Origin: Gloeocapsopsis crepidinum LEGE 06123
Lineage (GTDB): Bacteria > Cyanobacteriota > Cyanobacteriia > Cyanobacteriales > Chroococcidiopsidaceae
Assembly (NCBI RefSeq): GCF_015207655.1
Contig: NZ_JADEWN010000010.1
Coordinates: 1-64,000, forward strand
Direction of reading: 5' to 3'
Length of the DNA: 64,000 bases
Shown: piece after piece, positions 27,609 through 36,474 of the stretch
How the letters are laid out: every line of letters begins with the position of its first letter
How positions within the stretch are numbered: the stretch's first letter is position 1
Translations under genes and position numbers: made by a program
The notes under the pieces: model-generated
What the model was told of the DNA's origin: nothing
What the model saw: the letters and a program-made list of their open reading frames with translations, nothing else
Databases searched by the model: none

Positions 27609-28709
27609 ATGCCGTTACAAATTTCTAAGTCAAAAGCCTTTATTGCACCTTTAGCTGCTTTAGCTTTAGGTCTAGCTGCCTGTGGACAACAAACAACCAC
27701 CACACCTGGTACAGGTACAAGCCCAGCAGCAGAACAAGGTCCTAGTGCCAACATTAGCGGTGCTGGTGCGAGTTTTCCTGCGCCTTTGTATCAGCGATGG
27801 TTTACAGAATATAACAGAAATGTCAATCCAGGTGTACAAGTAAGTTATCAATCTGTTGGTAGTGGTGCAGGTTTAGAACAGTACATTAATGGAACAGTAG
27901 ACTTTGGTGCAAGTGATGCACCAATTCAGGGCGATCGCCTTGAAGCTTTCCGACAAAAGTACAATGCTGAACCCATCCAAGTACCGACGGTTGCGGGTGC
28001 TGTAGTGCTGGCATACAACTTACCAGAAATTGAAGGACAAGAATTAAGACTTTCCCGCGAAGCTTACTGTGGTATTGTTACAGGACAAGTAACTCAGTGG
28101 AACGATCCGCTGATTGCTCAAGCTAACCCCAACATAAATTTACCCGATAGAGCCATCACGTTTGCGCGTCGTGCGGATGGTAGTGGGACTACGTTTATTT
28201 TTACTAACCACATTGATACTGCTTGTCCTGGCTGGGAAGCTGGAGTTGGTACATCGGTTGACTGGCCCACAGGTGTAGGTGCGCAAGGTAATGAGGGTGT
28301 AGCTGCTCAAATTCAACAAAATGAAGGTACAATTGGCTACATTGAGTATGCGTATTCAAAGCTAAACAATATTCCTGCTGCCGCCTTAGAAAATGCTTCA
28401 GGAGAATATGTAGCGCCCACCCCTGAATCAGCTGGCGCGATATTTGAAGGTGCAGAAATTCCCGAGGATTTCGCTTTACTCGTGCCAGATCCCAAAAATC
28501 CAGAAGCATTCCCGATCGCCGGCTTAACATGGGTTCTTGTTTATCCTACTTACGACGACCCTGAGAAGTGGAAAGCCTTGCAGAATGTTCTCGAGTGGTC
28601 TTTAACCGAAGGTAGACCAATTGCAGAAGAGTTGGGGTATGTTCCCTTGCCAGAAAGTGTTGTTGAGCGCGTTCAACAAGTTCTTGCAGAACGGGTTAAA
28701 GCTGGATAA
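27609..28709 (+). CDS. pstS: Phosphate ABC transporter substrate-binding protein PstS
   Basis: About 366 residues. Lipoprotein signal peptide with lipobox LAAC (ALALGLAACG), so it is predicted to be lipid-anchored on the periplasmic side. Phosphate-binding motifs of the family are visible: GAGASFPAPLYQRW, VGSGAGLEQ, VDFGASDAP, and RRADGSGTTFIFTNH. It delivers inorganic phosphate to PstCA. The frame opens upstream at a GTG (27576), but the ATG at 27609 gives a textbook signal peptide (MPLQISKSKAF) and is preferred. First gene of pstSCAB, preceded by a Pho-box-like repeat. Confidence 0.96.
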   Translation: MPLQISKSKAFIAPLAALALGLAACGQQTTTTPGTGTSPAAEQGPSANISGAGASFPAPLYQRWFTEYNRNVNPGVQVSYQSVGSGAGLEQYINGTVDFGASDAPIQGDRLEAFRQKYNAEPIQVPTVAGAVVLAYNLPEIEGQELRLSREAYCGIVTGQVTQWNDPLIAQANPNINLPDRAITFARRADGSGTTFIFTNHIDTACPGWEAGVGTSVDWPTGVGAQGNEGVAAQIQQNEGTIGYIEYAYSKLNNIPAAALENASGEYVAPTPESAGAIFEGAEIPEDFALLVPDPKNPEAFPIAGLTWVLVYPTYDDPEKWKALQNVLEWSLTEGRPIAEELGYVPLPESVVERVQQVLAERVKAG

Positions 28710-28720
28710 ATAGTTAAAGG

Positions 28721-28755
28721 TGCGGCTAGTAGCTATCTTACTGCTAGCTGCATTT
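28721..28755 (+). terminator. Hairpin with T-tract between pstS and pstC
   Basis: TGCGGCTAGTAG (28721-28732) pairs with CTGCTAGCTGCA (28741-28752) allowing G-U pairs, directly followed by TTTTT. It looks like a leaky intrinsic terminator that would let pstS be made in excess over the membrane components, a common arrangement in binding-protein transporter operons. Confidence 0.65.
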
Positions 28756-28792
28756 TTGTTGTAAACAAGTTCAATTGATTAAAGGGACACTC

Positions 28793-29755
28793 ATGAGTTC
28801 GCTAGCTGAACATTCACCTAGGAAAGGTCAATCTTTAGAAAAGCAAGTTGATACAGTACGAGTCTTTGACCAAAGCTTTTATTGGCTAGCAGTTATCGGT
28901 GCTATAGGTATAGGTGGAGTTTTACTCTGGATTGCTGTGCAGATTGGACTTAGCGCTTTGCCTGCAATTCAAAGTTATGGTGTAGATTTTCTAACTACGA
29001 CAACCTGGGACCCCGTCCGCAATATCTACGGAGTGCTACCGCAAATTTATGGTACGCTCATTTCGGCGGCGATCGCCCTTGTAATTGCTATTCCGGTCGG
29101 TATCGGCGTAGCAGTCTTTTTAAGTGAAAATTTTCTTCCCAACGCTGTCCGAACTCCAATTGCGCTAGCGATCGAGTTGATTGCTGCTGTGCCAAGTGTC
29201 GTCATCGGTCTGTGGGGTATTTATGTTTTGATTCCGTTTTTACGCCCTTTCTATAATTTTCTTTACGAGAACTTTGGTTGGATTCCATTGTTTAGCACGC
29301 CTCCAAGAGGAAACAGTCTTTTGACGCTGGGTCTTGTTTTATCGGTAATGATCTTGCCGACAATTATTGCGATATCTAGAGGAAGTTTAATCGCGCTTCC
29401 CCGCGACCTACGTCAAGGGGCTTTAGCTTTAGGTGCAACACGTTGGGAAACAATCTTGCGAGTTTTGATTCCCGCTGCTTTTTCAGGCATTGTTGGTTCA
29501 ATTATGCTGGCACTTGGTCGAGCTATGGGTGAAACAATGGTAGCTGCGATGCTCGTAGGTAACTCCAACCAAATTACGCCTTCACTACTTGCTCCTGGTG
29601 CCACAATTGCCTCGCTTATTGCTTCTCAGTTTGGCGAAGCAGGTCGAGAACAAGTCGCCGCATTACTATACGCCGGTTTAATTTTGATGATTTTGACTTT
29701 GATTGTGAATATTCTTGCTGAGATTATTATCCAGAAGTTTCAAAACGTAGAGTAG
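28793..29755 (+). CDS. pstC: Phosphate ABC transporter permease PstC
   Basis: 320 residues with six predicted membrane helices, one half of the phosphate channel. The inner-membrane permease motif (EAA-like loop) is ALPRDLRQGALALGATRWET. PstC features include IYGVLPQIYGTLISAAIALV and GRAMGETMVAAMLVGN. The ATG at 28793 follows an AAAGGGA ribosome-binding site; an in-frame TTG at 28775 is less likely. It lies downstream of the hairpin after pstS and 31 bp before pstA. Confidence 0.96.
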   Translation: MSSLAEHSPRKGQSLEKQVDTVRVFDQSFYWLAVIGAIGIGGVLLWIAVQIGLSALPAIQSYGVDFLTTTTWDPVRNIYGVLPQIYGTLISAAIALVIAIPVGIGVAVFLSENFLPNAVRTPIALAIELIAAVPSVVIGLWGIYVLIPFLRPFYNFLYENFGWIPLFSTPPRGNSLLTLGLVLSVMILPTIIAISRGSLIALPRDLRQGALALGATRWETILRVLIPAAFSGIVGSIMLALGRAMGETMVAAMLVGNSNQITPSLLAPGATIASLIASQFGEAGREQVAALLYAGLILMILTLIVNILAEIIIQKFQNVE

Positions 29756-29786
29756 CGCGCGGTGAGCAACATGAAGGAGGCAATAT

Positions 29787-30677
29787 ATGGCTACTACTGA
29801 AGATACGATTGGTAGAACAAAGAAAATTAATTTAACTCGCTCGGCGCGAACGCCTTTCAGGAGTTATTTCGACTTTTTTATGACGTTCCTGACAGGTGCT
29901 TTCACTATCTTGACAATTGTTCCACTAGTTGCCTTAGTTTGGGATGTAGTGCGACAAGGTATTGACCGACTTGGGATACAGTCTTTCACCGAGTTACCCC
30001 CTCCTCCAGGACTAGAAGAAGGTGGTTTTGGTAATGCCATCCTTGGTACGCTAATTACTCTGGGAATCGCCGCAGCAATCAGTGTTCCTTTTGGTGTCTT
30101 AGCAGCAATTTACTTGTCTGAATTCGGACGAGGTACTCGAATAGCTTATGGAGTCAAATTCGCAACCAACGTTTTAGCAGGAATCCCAGCAATTCTAGCT
30201 GGCTTATTTGCTTACACTGTTGTCGTCTTGACTACAGGTGGTTTCTCTGCGTTTGCTGGAGGGGTAGCGCTGTCAGTAGTCATGATACCAATTGTTGTGC
30301 GTGCAACCGAAGAGGGTTTACTTCTAGTACCACAAGAAATGCGCCAAGCAGCCGTTGGAGTTGGAGCAACAAACTTTCAATCTATCAGCCGTATCGTGGT
30401 ACCAGCCGCACTACCATCAATTGCTACCGCAGTTACCTTGGCTTTAGCACGCGCTGGTGGAGAAGCAGCACCTTTGTTATTTACAGCTTTGAACAATAAC
30501 TTTTGGTCAACAGATATCTGGCAACCAATAGCGACACTTCCTGTACTGATTTACTTCTACGCAATTATCCCCTACGAAGCACAGAAAGAAATTGCGTGGG
30601 CAGCAGCTTTAGTACTACTGGGCATAATTTTGATTGTTAGTATTTCTTCACGTTTACTAGCACGGCAGAGACTTTAA
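29787..30677 (+). CDS. pstA: Phosphate ABC transporter permease PstA
   Basis: 296 residues, second permease of the phosphate importer. Six membrane helices. The coupling loop is LVPQEMRQAAVGVGATNFQS, and ALARAGGEAAPLLFTAL is typical of PstA. A strong AAGGAGG ribosome-binding site lies 8 bases before the ATG. It pairs with PstC and is energised by PstB, encoded 75 bp downstream. Confidence 0.96.
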   Translation: MATTEDTIGRTKKINLTRSARTPFRSYFDFFMTFLTGAFTILTIVPLVALVWDVVRQGIDRLGIQSFTELPPPPGLEEGGFGNAILGTLITLGIAAAISVPFGVLAAIYLSEFGRGTRIAYGVKFATNVLAGIPAILAGLFAYTVVVLTTGGFSAFAGGVALSVVMIPIVVRATEEGLLLVPQEMRQAAVGVGATNFQSISRIVVPAALPSIATAVTLALARAGGEAAPLLFTALNNNFWSTDIWQPIATLPVLIYFYAIIPYEAQKEIAWAAALVLLGIILIVSISSRLLARQRL

Positions 30678-30752
30678 TGAATCAAGTGAGTAAGAGTGGT
30701 TAAGGCTAGACGTAACTCAAATTTTATAGATTCCTAGAATACTTACAAAACC

Positions 30753-31583
30753 ATGAATTCCGACACGATCAATACACCAAATTCTACAAGTAGTAATACA
30801 ACGCAAGAAGCAATCTTACGTGCTGAAAATGTTTCCGTAACTTACGGTTCCTTTCAAGCACTACGGGGCGTCACTTTAGACATCCCTAAAAATCAAGTTG
30901 TCGCTTTTATCGGACCTTCAGGCTGCGGTAAGAGTACGCTAATAAGATGTTTCAACCGTCTTAATGACTTGATCCCTGGGACAAAAGTTGGTGGAAAAGT
31001 GACCTACCAAGGCGTTGATATTTATGGCGATAAAGTAGATCCAGTACAGGTACGGCGCAGGATCGGGATGGTATTTCAAAAACCGAATCCTTTCCCAAAA
31101 TCGATCTATGACAACATCGCTTTTGGTGCCAAAATTAACGGCTACAAAAAAAGTGAGATGGATGAAATTGTCGAGCGATCGCTGCGTCAAGCTGCATTAT
31201 GGGAAGAAGTTAAAGATAAACTAAAAGAAAGTGGTCTGTCTTTATCTGGTGGTCAACAACAACGTTTGTGTATCGCGCGGACAGTTGCAATTGAACCTGA
31301 TGTCGTTTTAATGGATGAACCTGCTTCTGCACTTGATCCTATCTCTACCCGAAAAGTAGAAGAACTTATTCAAGAACTAAAAGAAAATTACACAATTGTA
31401 ATTGTGACGCATAATATGCAGCAGGCTACAAGAGTTGCTGATTTGACTGCATTTTTCAATGCCGAAGCAGAAGAAGGCGGAAAACGCTTTGGCTATTTAG
31501 TTGAATACAACAAAACAGAAGCGATTTTCAATAATCCGAAAGAAGAGTATACCCGACAGTATGTTAGCGGTAGATTCGGTTAA
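30753..31583 (+). CDS. pstB: Phosphate ABC transporter ATP-binding protein PstB
   Basis: 276 residues, the ATPase of the phosphate importer. Walker [10 protein letters not shown], signature [13 protein letters not shown], Walker [14 protein letters not shown] and the H-loop VIVTHNM are intact. The phosphate-specific [10 protein letters not shown] region and the C-terminal [13 protein letters not shown] are typical of PstB. No phoU follows; a hairpin and T-run after the stop suggest the operon ends here. Confidence 0.97.
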   Translation: MNSDTINTPNSTSSNTTQEAILRAENVSVTYGSFQALRGVTLDIPKNQVVAFIGPSGCGKSTLIRCFNRLNDLIPGTKVGGKVTYQGVDIYGDKVDPVQVRRRIGMVFQKPNPFPKSIYDNIAFGAKINGYKKSEMDEIVERSLRQAALWEEVKDKLKESGLSLSGGQQQRLCIARTVAIEPDVVLMDEPASALDPISTRKVEELIQELKENYTIVIVTHNMQQATRVADLTAFFNAEAEEGGKRFGYLVEYNKTEAIFNNPKEEYTRQYVSGRFG

Positions 31584-31594
31584 CCAGTGCGGTG

Positions 31595-31635
31595 CCTTGT
31601 CCACGACTGAATCTGTGCAGTTGTGGCAAGGTTTT
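31595..31635 (+). terminator. Putative terminator after pstB
   Basis: CCTTGTCCAC (31595-31604) pairs with GTGGCAAGG (31623-31631) with one bulged base, followed by TTTT. The loop is 18 nt, so the structure is only moderately convincing. Confidence 0.45.
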
Positions 31636-31775
31636 ATAGAGATTTCATAATTTGCTAAGGAAGCCAAAACTTTTTGTCTTGTCACATAACTTGAACACTA
31701 CGTGCAATAATTAGTATTCATAAAATTTGTTTCCCACCTTGCCATTCCACTTCTAAGGTATTGGTAGATAATGAG

Positions 31776-32450
31776 ATGAATCAAGCCAATGATTACATTT
31801 TTATGTATGATTGCTGCTTGAACATGCAAGATCAAGACTCTACTATCCTGACGAACGTGAAGAAAATAGTGGCTGTTCCCCATCGCATCTTATGGTCTTT
31901 AGTTGGGTTACTCCTAACCATTGGTGGTACTTTTATTGAAGCACATTTTACGAGTGCACCTTGGAGTTGGAACCAACATGGCGTTCAGACAACTTCTCTA
32001 GGAGTAACATACCAAATTGGAGCAGTATTGTTTGTAGGTTGTTTGGGAGGTAAAACGGCTGGAGCGCTCTCTCAAATTGCTTACGTGGTACTTGGCTTAA
32101 CTTGGCTGCCAGTGTTTTATCAAGGTGGTGGAATAAGTTACCTTAACCAACCTTATTTTGGCTACCTACTCGGCTTTATTCCAGGAGCTTGGGTATGTGG
32201 TTTTCTTGCTTTTCAAACCTCAACTAAACTAGAATCACTTACTTTTAGTTGTTTGTGTGGTTTACTGACTATTCATTTGTCTGGTTTAGGCTATCTTCTT
32301 CTGAACTACGTCATTGGCACAGGATTAATCCAAACACCCCTTTTAGAAGCTGTATTAAGGTACTCTGTGTATCCGCTTCCAGGACATCTTGTCATTACTT
32401 GCACAGTAGCAGTTTTATCTTACTGCCTGCGATACGTTATGCTGTACTAG
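31776..32450 (+). CDS. bioY: Biotin transporter BioY (ECF S-component)
   Basis: About 224 residues with five or six membrane segments. GGTFIEAHF, the cytoplasmic GGKTAGALSQIAYVVLG loop and GYLLGFIPGAWVCGFLA are BioY hallmarks; BioY captures biotin alone or with the EcfAT energising module. No ecf genes are nearby. The start is uncertain: the frame opens with a TTG at 31761, and ATGs at 31776, 31803 and 31824 are possible. Homology begins only around LWSLVGLLLTIGG, so the shortest form (about 208 residues) would also be complete. It lies just ahead of lspA in the same direction. Confidence 0.88.
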   Translation: MNQANDYIFMYDCCLNMQDQDSTILTNVKKIVAVPHRILWSLVGLLLTIGGTFIEAHFTSAPWSWNQHGVQTTSLGVTYQIGAVLFVGCLGGKTAGALSQIAYVVLGLTWLPVFYQGGGISYLNQPYFGYLLGFIPGAWVCGFLAFQTSTKLESLTFSCLCGLLTIHLSGLGYLLLNYVIGTGLIQTPLLEAVLRYSVYPLPGHLVITCTVAVLSYCLRYVMLY

Positions 32451-32522
32451 CTACTTTTTTCAATAAATCACTATTTTTTCTAGGTTTTAGGTTTGCTCTA
32501 AAACCTCAGCTTTTCAATTCCC

Positions 32523-32996
32523 ATGCGTGTAAAAAATCGTCTTTTCTGGATTGTTGCTGTCATTAGTCTAGTTGTAGATCAATTAACTAAGTTCTGGGTA
32601 GTACAAAATTTTTATTTATCAGAGACACAGCCTATAATCAATGGAGTATTTCATCTTACTTATGTCACGAATACTGGCGCAGCTTTTAGTTTATTAAGTG
32701 GTAGAGTTGAGTGGCTACGCTGGCTGTCTTTAGCTGTCAGTTTAGGATTAATGGCATTAGCTTGGTTTGGAGGAGTCATGCGGACTCTTGAACAGCTAGG
32801 CTATGGATTAATCTTAGGAGGTGCGCTAGGCAATGGTATTGATCGTTTTGTTGCTGGAAGCGTTGTTGACTTCTTAGATTTCCGCCTGATTCAGTTTCCA
32901 ATTTTTAACTTTGCCGACGTCTCTATTAATATTGGTATTATTTGTTTACTCATTGCCACATTTGCCCAATCACAAGACACTACTCGTACTCGATAA
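32523..32996 (+). CDS. lspA: Lipoprotein signal peptidase LspA
   Basis: 157 residues with four membrane helices. It cleaves the signal peptide from diacylated prolipoproteins such as the PstS encoded nearby. The two catalytic aspartates lie in GNGIDRFVAGSVVDF and FNFADVSIN; the VDQLTKFWV and TNTGAAFSLL boxes are also present. It follows bioY by 72 bp and is followed by a hairpin. Confidence 0.96.
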   Translation: MRVKNRLFWIVAVISLVVDQLTKFWVVQNFYLSETQPIINGVFHLTYVTNTGAAFSLLSGRVEWLRWLSLAVSLGLMALAWFGGVMRTLEQLGYGLILGGALGNGIDRFVAGSVVDFLDFRLIQFPIFNFADVSINIGIICLLIATFAQSQDTTRTR

Positions 32997-33001
32997 AATA
33001 A

Positions 33002-33024
33002 GGGGATCTGGTCAACAGATCCCC
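33002..33024. terminator. Hairpin downstream of lspA
   Basis: GGGGATCTG (33002-33010) pairs perfectly with CAGATCCCC (33016-33024) around a 5-nt loop, between the convergent lspA and Thr/Pro-rich protein genes. Only a weak T-run follows on the plus strand, so it may act as a terminator or as an RNA-end stabiliser. Confidence 0.5.
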
Positions 33025-33071
33025 CTTAAAATTCTCACTTTTTAACTAAACTATTAACTATCAACTCGTTA

Positions 33072-33731
33072 CTACGGTGTTACACCATCAGTAGGGCTTG
33101 TTGGTATTGTGCTGTCCGTTCCTGGTGCAGGCATCATCATGCCATCTGGACTGGCTGGAGCATCAGGAGTTGGTGCTACGCCGCCAGGAGGAGTTATCAT
33201 ATCTGTGCCAGGTACTGGTGTAGCGTCTGGGGCTGTAGTATCTGGAGAAGGAGCATTTACTGGGCTTTCAGGAGCTACTCTTGTACCACCGCCAGTGGGG
33301 GTTTCAGGAGGAAGCGTTGTACCCTCAGCAGGCCCTCCTGGTGGAGTCATGGTGTCCGGAGTCATTGTGCCATCTGGTCCTGGCAGTGGTGTTACTGGTG
33401 GTGCTGTAGGATCTAATGGAGTTGTACCATCAGGCGTTACAGGGGCAGTTGTAGGCGGAATAGGAGTTGTTGCGTCTGGAACAGGAGTTGTTGCATCAGG
33501 AGTAGTCGGAGTTGTTGCATCAGGTGCAACTGTTCCTGTAGGTGCAGGACCTGTTAGCGGTGTACCGCCTTCACAACGAGAGTTAAGCGGAAAACGCTCG
33601 CACAGAATTTCTAAACCTTGCGGTGAAAGCTCAATTTCTGGAGTTTCACTAGTTTGTTCTTGAGCTACAGCATTACTAGTTAATGCCAGAGTCAACGCAG
33701 TACCAAATAAACCTATGTATCTCTTTTTCAC
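33072..33731 (-). CDS. Secreted Thr/Pro/Asp-rich low-complexity protein
   Basis: About 219 residues. A signal peptide (MKKRYIGLFGTALTLALTSN followed by AVA) is followed by a short conserved-looking segment (LSPQGLEILCERFPLNSRC) and then ~150 residues of degenerate repeats of the type PDATTP, PDGTTP and PDTMTP. The first part has two cysteines that may pair. The repeat tail looks like an extended periplasmic or wall-spanning linker. The frame reaches a GTG at 33749, but the GTG at 33731 gives a better signal peptide with GAGG eight bases upstream. Function unknown. Confidence 0.7.
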   Translation of the reverse strand: MKKRYIGLFGTALTLALTSNAVAQEQTSETPEIELSPQGLEILCERFPLNSRCEGGTPLTGPAPTGTVAPDATTPTTPDATTPVPDATTPIPPTTAPVTPDGTTPLDPTAPPVTPLPGPDGTMTPDTMTPPGGPAEGTTLPPETPTGGGTRVAPESPVNAPSPDTTAPDATPVPGTDMITPPGGVAPTPDAPASPDGMMMPAPGTDSTIPTSPTDGVTP

Positions 33732-34212
33732 ACCACTTAACCTCAACACATTTTTCGGATCATTAAATCAGAGTAAATGGTATCAAAAATCTACCCTAAT
33801 GCAGATACATATAAGTTTTTTGTGTGTATGTAAGGATACTTTATAAGAAGAAGTACTGCTACAACTATAGTTTCAGGAAACAGATAAGATTGTTTTATTG
33901 TCTTAATAAGATTAAAGAATACATTAGCGATCGCCATAACAACAAATTACTTTAAGGCATAACAGCATACTCGCAATTTTCTTTACTCAGTAACGATGAT
34001 GAGCTTGTGAGTAAAATGTTTTTAGTACGTACATTTGAGATCACTGAATTAGATTCACAAAAACCAGTGATAGTACCTTATCTCTTGAAGGTAAAAAGTT
34101 GACTACATTTACAAAGGCTAAGTTCCTTTCTTTTCGGCAAAATCTTTAACATTCATAGTTTTGAAGTGAATCAAAACTTTTTTTACTTACAATCTGGTAA
34201 TGCAAATAGACG
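33732..34212. other. Divergent spacer before the FHA-PBP gene
   Basis: About 480 bp of AT-rich DNA between the secreted Thr/Pro-rich protein gene and the FHA penicillin-binding protein gene. It contains one HIP1 octamer near 33928 and no open frame that I can support. No hairpin or RNA gene is evident. Confidence 0.5.
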
Positions 34213-36471
34213 ATGAATCTACCTCAGCCCCCTCGTAAACCGCAAACCGTTTTAGGACAGGTAACTCAAGCAGTAAAAACAATTCAAGCCAAAGTAGATT
34301 TTTCTAAACTCGCGCTCAAACCGAACGCAAGAGTACCTGAACTTTGGTTGCAAGATGCAGGAGCGAATAAAGCCGAGGTCTATCCCTTGTTAGGCGATCG
34401 CTATCTTCTCGGTCGAAGTTCGCGCTCTTGCGATATTGTCGTCCGCAATCCAGTTATTAGTCAAATTCACTTATCAATTACACGCAACCCTAAAAAGCGA
34501 TCGCCATTTATCATCAAGGACGAAAACTCTACTAACGGTATTTATCGAGGTAAAAGACGAGTCTCTTCTCTATCGCTACGTCATGGAGACATTTTTACGC
34601 TTGGTCCACCGGAACTTGCTGCCGCTGTGAGATTACAGTATGTCGATCCACCACCTTGGTATGTCCGTGCTGCTAATTGGTGTGCGTATGGTATTGGTGG
34701 AGTTACGCTACTACTAGCACTAGGGATTGGAATTGAATGGACAAAGTTCTCTGTTACGCCTTTACCAGGTGCGACACAAGCACCAGTTGTCGTCTACGCC
34801 CGTGATGGAGAAACACCTCTACGTCCGCCGCGAACAACTTCCCACGTTGATTTACAGAGGTTATCAGACTTTTCTCCTTACTTACCAGATGCGGTCATTG
34901 CTTCTGAAGACAGTCGCTACAACTGGCATTTTGGTGTCGATCCGATTGGTATCCTCAGAGCGATCGTCGTTAATATTCGCGGTCGTGAGTTTCAACAAGG
35001 CGCAAGTACTGTTACGCAACAAGTTGCTCGGAGTTTATTTCGCGATTATGTAGGACCAGAAGATTCTTTGGGACGGAAACTACGAGAAGCGATTGTCGCG
35101 CTGAAATTAGAAACATTTTACAGTAAAGACTTTTTACTGCGTACTTACTTAAATCGAATCTACTTAGGCGGAGATACCCTAGGTTTTGAAGATGCTGCGC
35201 GATATTACTTTGATAAGGCTGCGCAAGATTTAACACTGACAGAAGCCGCAACTTTGGTAGGAATTTTACCAGCTCCTAATAGTTTTAACTTTTGTGGCGA
35301 TGCTCAAAGTCATCAAGCTATTATCGATTACCGCAATCGCGTCCTCAATCGCATGCTCGCACAAAGGAGAATTAGTCCTGAAGAAGCAAATCGCGCGCGG
35401 CGATCGCCTGTGGATGTGAGTCGTAGAGTGTGTGAAGAACAAGCCAATACAATTGCACCCTATTTTTACAGCTATGTCTTTCAAGAACTCCGGCAAATTT
35501 TAGGAGAGCAACTTGCCCGCGAAGGTAATTTTATTATCGAAACGCAATTAGACCCAAAAAAGCAAACCCAAGCAGAAGTTGCACTGCGCAATGCGGTTAG
35601 TGATAGTGGAGGAACATATCGCTTTTCACAAGGTGCTATTGTTACACTTGATGCGGATACGGGTGCTGTTGTCGCCCTCGTGGGTGGTACTGACTACAAA
35701 ACGAGTCAATTCAACCGTGCAACTCAAGCACAGCGACAACCAGGTTCAACATTTAAGCTGTTTGCTTATACTGCTGCTGTAGAGCAGGGAATTTCTCCCT
35801 ATAAAACTTATTCTTGTGCGCCACTTTCGTGGAGAGGACAGAGATATCGCGGCTGCGAGCGTTCGAGTGGCAGTATTGATATGTACACTGGTTTAGCTTT
35901 ATCAGAAAATGCAGTTGCTTTGCGCGTGGCTCAAGATGTGGGATTAGATCGGGTAGTGCGGATGGCAAGGAGGTTAGGAGTCGAATCTCCACTAAATCCT
36001 GTACCTGGATTGGTGTTGGGGCAAAGTGAAACAACTGTTCTTGAAATGACAGGTGCATTTGCGGCAATTGCTAATAATGGCGTATGGAATCGCCCGCACT
36101 TGATTAGTCGAATTCTGGATAGTAGTGATTGTAGCGATCGCGAAAACTTAAAAACTTGCCGAGTTATTTATTCTTTCGAGCAGAGCAATGATGCTAATGT
36201 CCAAGCAATCCAGCCTAATGTCGCAGATGTTGTGGCTTCTATGCTCCGAAGTGTAGTACAGCGGGGTACAGGAAGAAGTGCGGCAATTGGAGTCTCTACT
36301 GCGGGTAAAACAGGGACAACTGACGACAACAAAGATTTATGGTTTATTGGCTTTGTTCCTAGCCAACAACTTGTTACTGGGGTTTGGCTAGGTAATGATA
36401 ACAGTTCACCAACTGCAGGTAGTAGTGCACTGGCGGCTCAGCTATGGGGTAACTATATGCGTCAACAGTAA
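34213..36471 (+). CDS. Class A penicillin-binding protein (PBP1A type) with N-terminal FHA domain
   Basis: 752 residues. The cytoplasmic N terminus holds an FHA phosphothreonine-binding domain (about 55-140) with GRS at 67-69, SQIH at 83-86 and NSTNG at 105-109. A membrane helix (about 156-175) leads to a GT51 glycosyltransferase with catalytic Glu232 in SEDSRYNWHFGVD and GASTVTQQVARSLF. The transpeptidase follows, with Ser512 in GSTFK, the SEN motif in LSENAVAL, and KTGT at 699-702. It polymerises and cross-links peptidoglycan. The FHA domain implies regulation by Ser/Thr phosphorylation at the membrane; no kinase gene is adjacent. Confidence 0.95.
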   Translation: MNLPQPPRKPQTVLGQVTQAVKTIQAKVDFSKLALKPNARVPELWLQDAGANKAEVYPLLGDRYLLGRSSRSCDIVVRNPVISQIHLSITRNPKKRSPFIIKDENSTNGIYRGKRRVSSLSLRHGDIFTLGPPELAAAVRLQYVDPPPWYVRAANWCAYGIGGVTLLLALGIGIEWTKFSVTPLPGATQAPVVVYARDGETPLRPPRTTSHVDLQRLSDFSPYLPDAVIASEDSRYNWHFGVDPIGILRAIVVNIRGREFQQGASTVTQQVARSLFRDYVGPEDSLGRKLREAIVALKLETFYSKDFLLRTYLNRIYLGGDTLGFEDAARYYFDKAAQDLTLTEAATLVGILPAPNSFNFCGDAQSHQAIIDYRNRVLNRMLAQRRISPEEANRARRSPVDVSRRVCEEQANTIAPYFYSYVFQELRQILGEQLAREGNFIIETQLDPKKQTQAEVALRNAVSDSGGTYRFSQGAIVTLDADTGAVVALVGGTDYKTSQFNRATQAQRQPGSTFKLFAYTAAVEQGISPYKTYSCAPLSWRGQRYRGCERSSGSIDMYTGLALSENAVALRVAQDVGLDRVVRMARRLGVESPLNPVPGLVLGQSETTVLEMTGAFAAIANNGVWNRPHLISRILDSSDCSDRENLKTCRVIYSFEQSNDANVQAIQPNVADVVASMLRSVVQRGTGRSAAIGVSTAGKTGTTDDNKDLWFIGFVPSQQLVTGVWLGNDNSSPTAGSSALAAQLWGNYMRQQ

Positions 36472-36474
36472 GTG

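Noticed and set aside
32249-32566. 105-codon plus-strand frame across the bioY-lspA junction
   Set aside because: Overlaps two conserved genes in a different frame; Ser/Leu/Phe-rich without homology that I can see.
33109-33663. 184-codon plus-strand frame opposite the Thr/Pro-rich gene
   Set aside because: It mirrors the low-complexity repeat (Gly/Val/Ser-rich), has no signal peptide or domain, and the minus-strand frame has a proper signal peptide.
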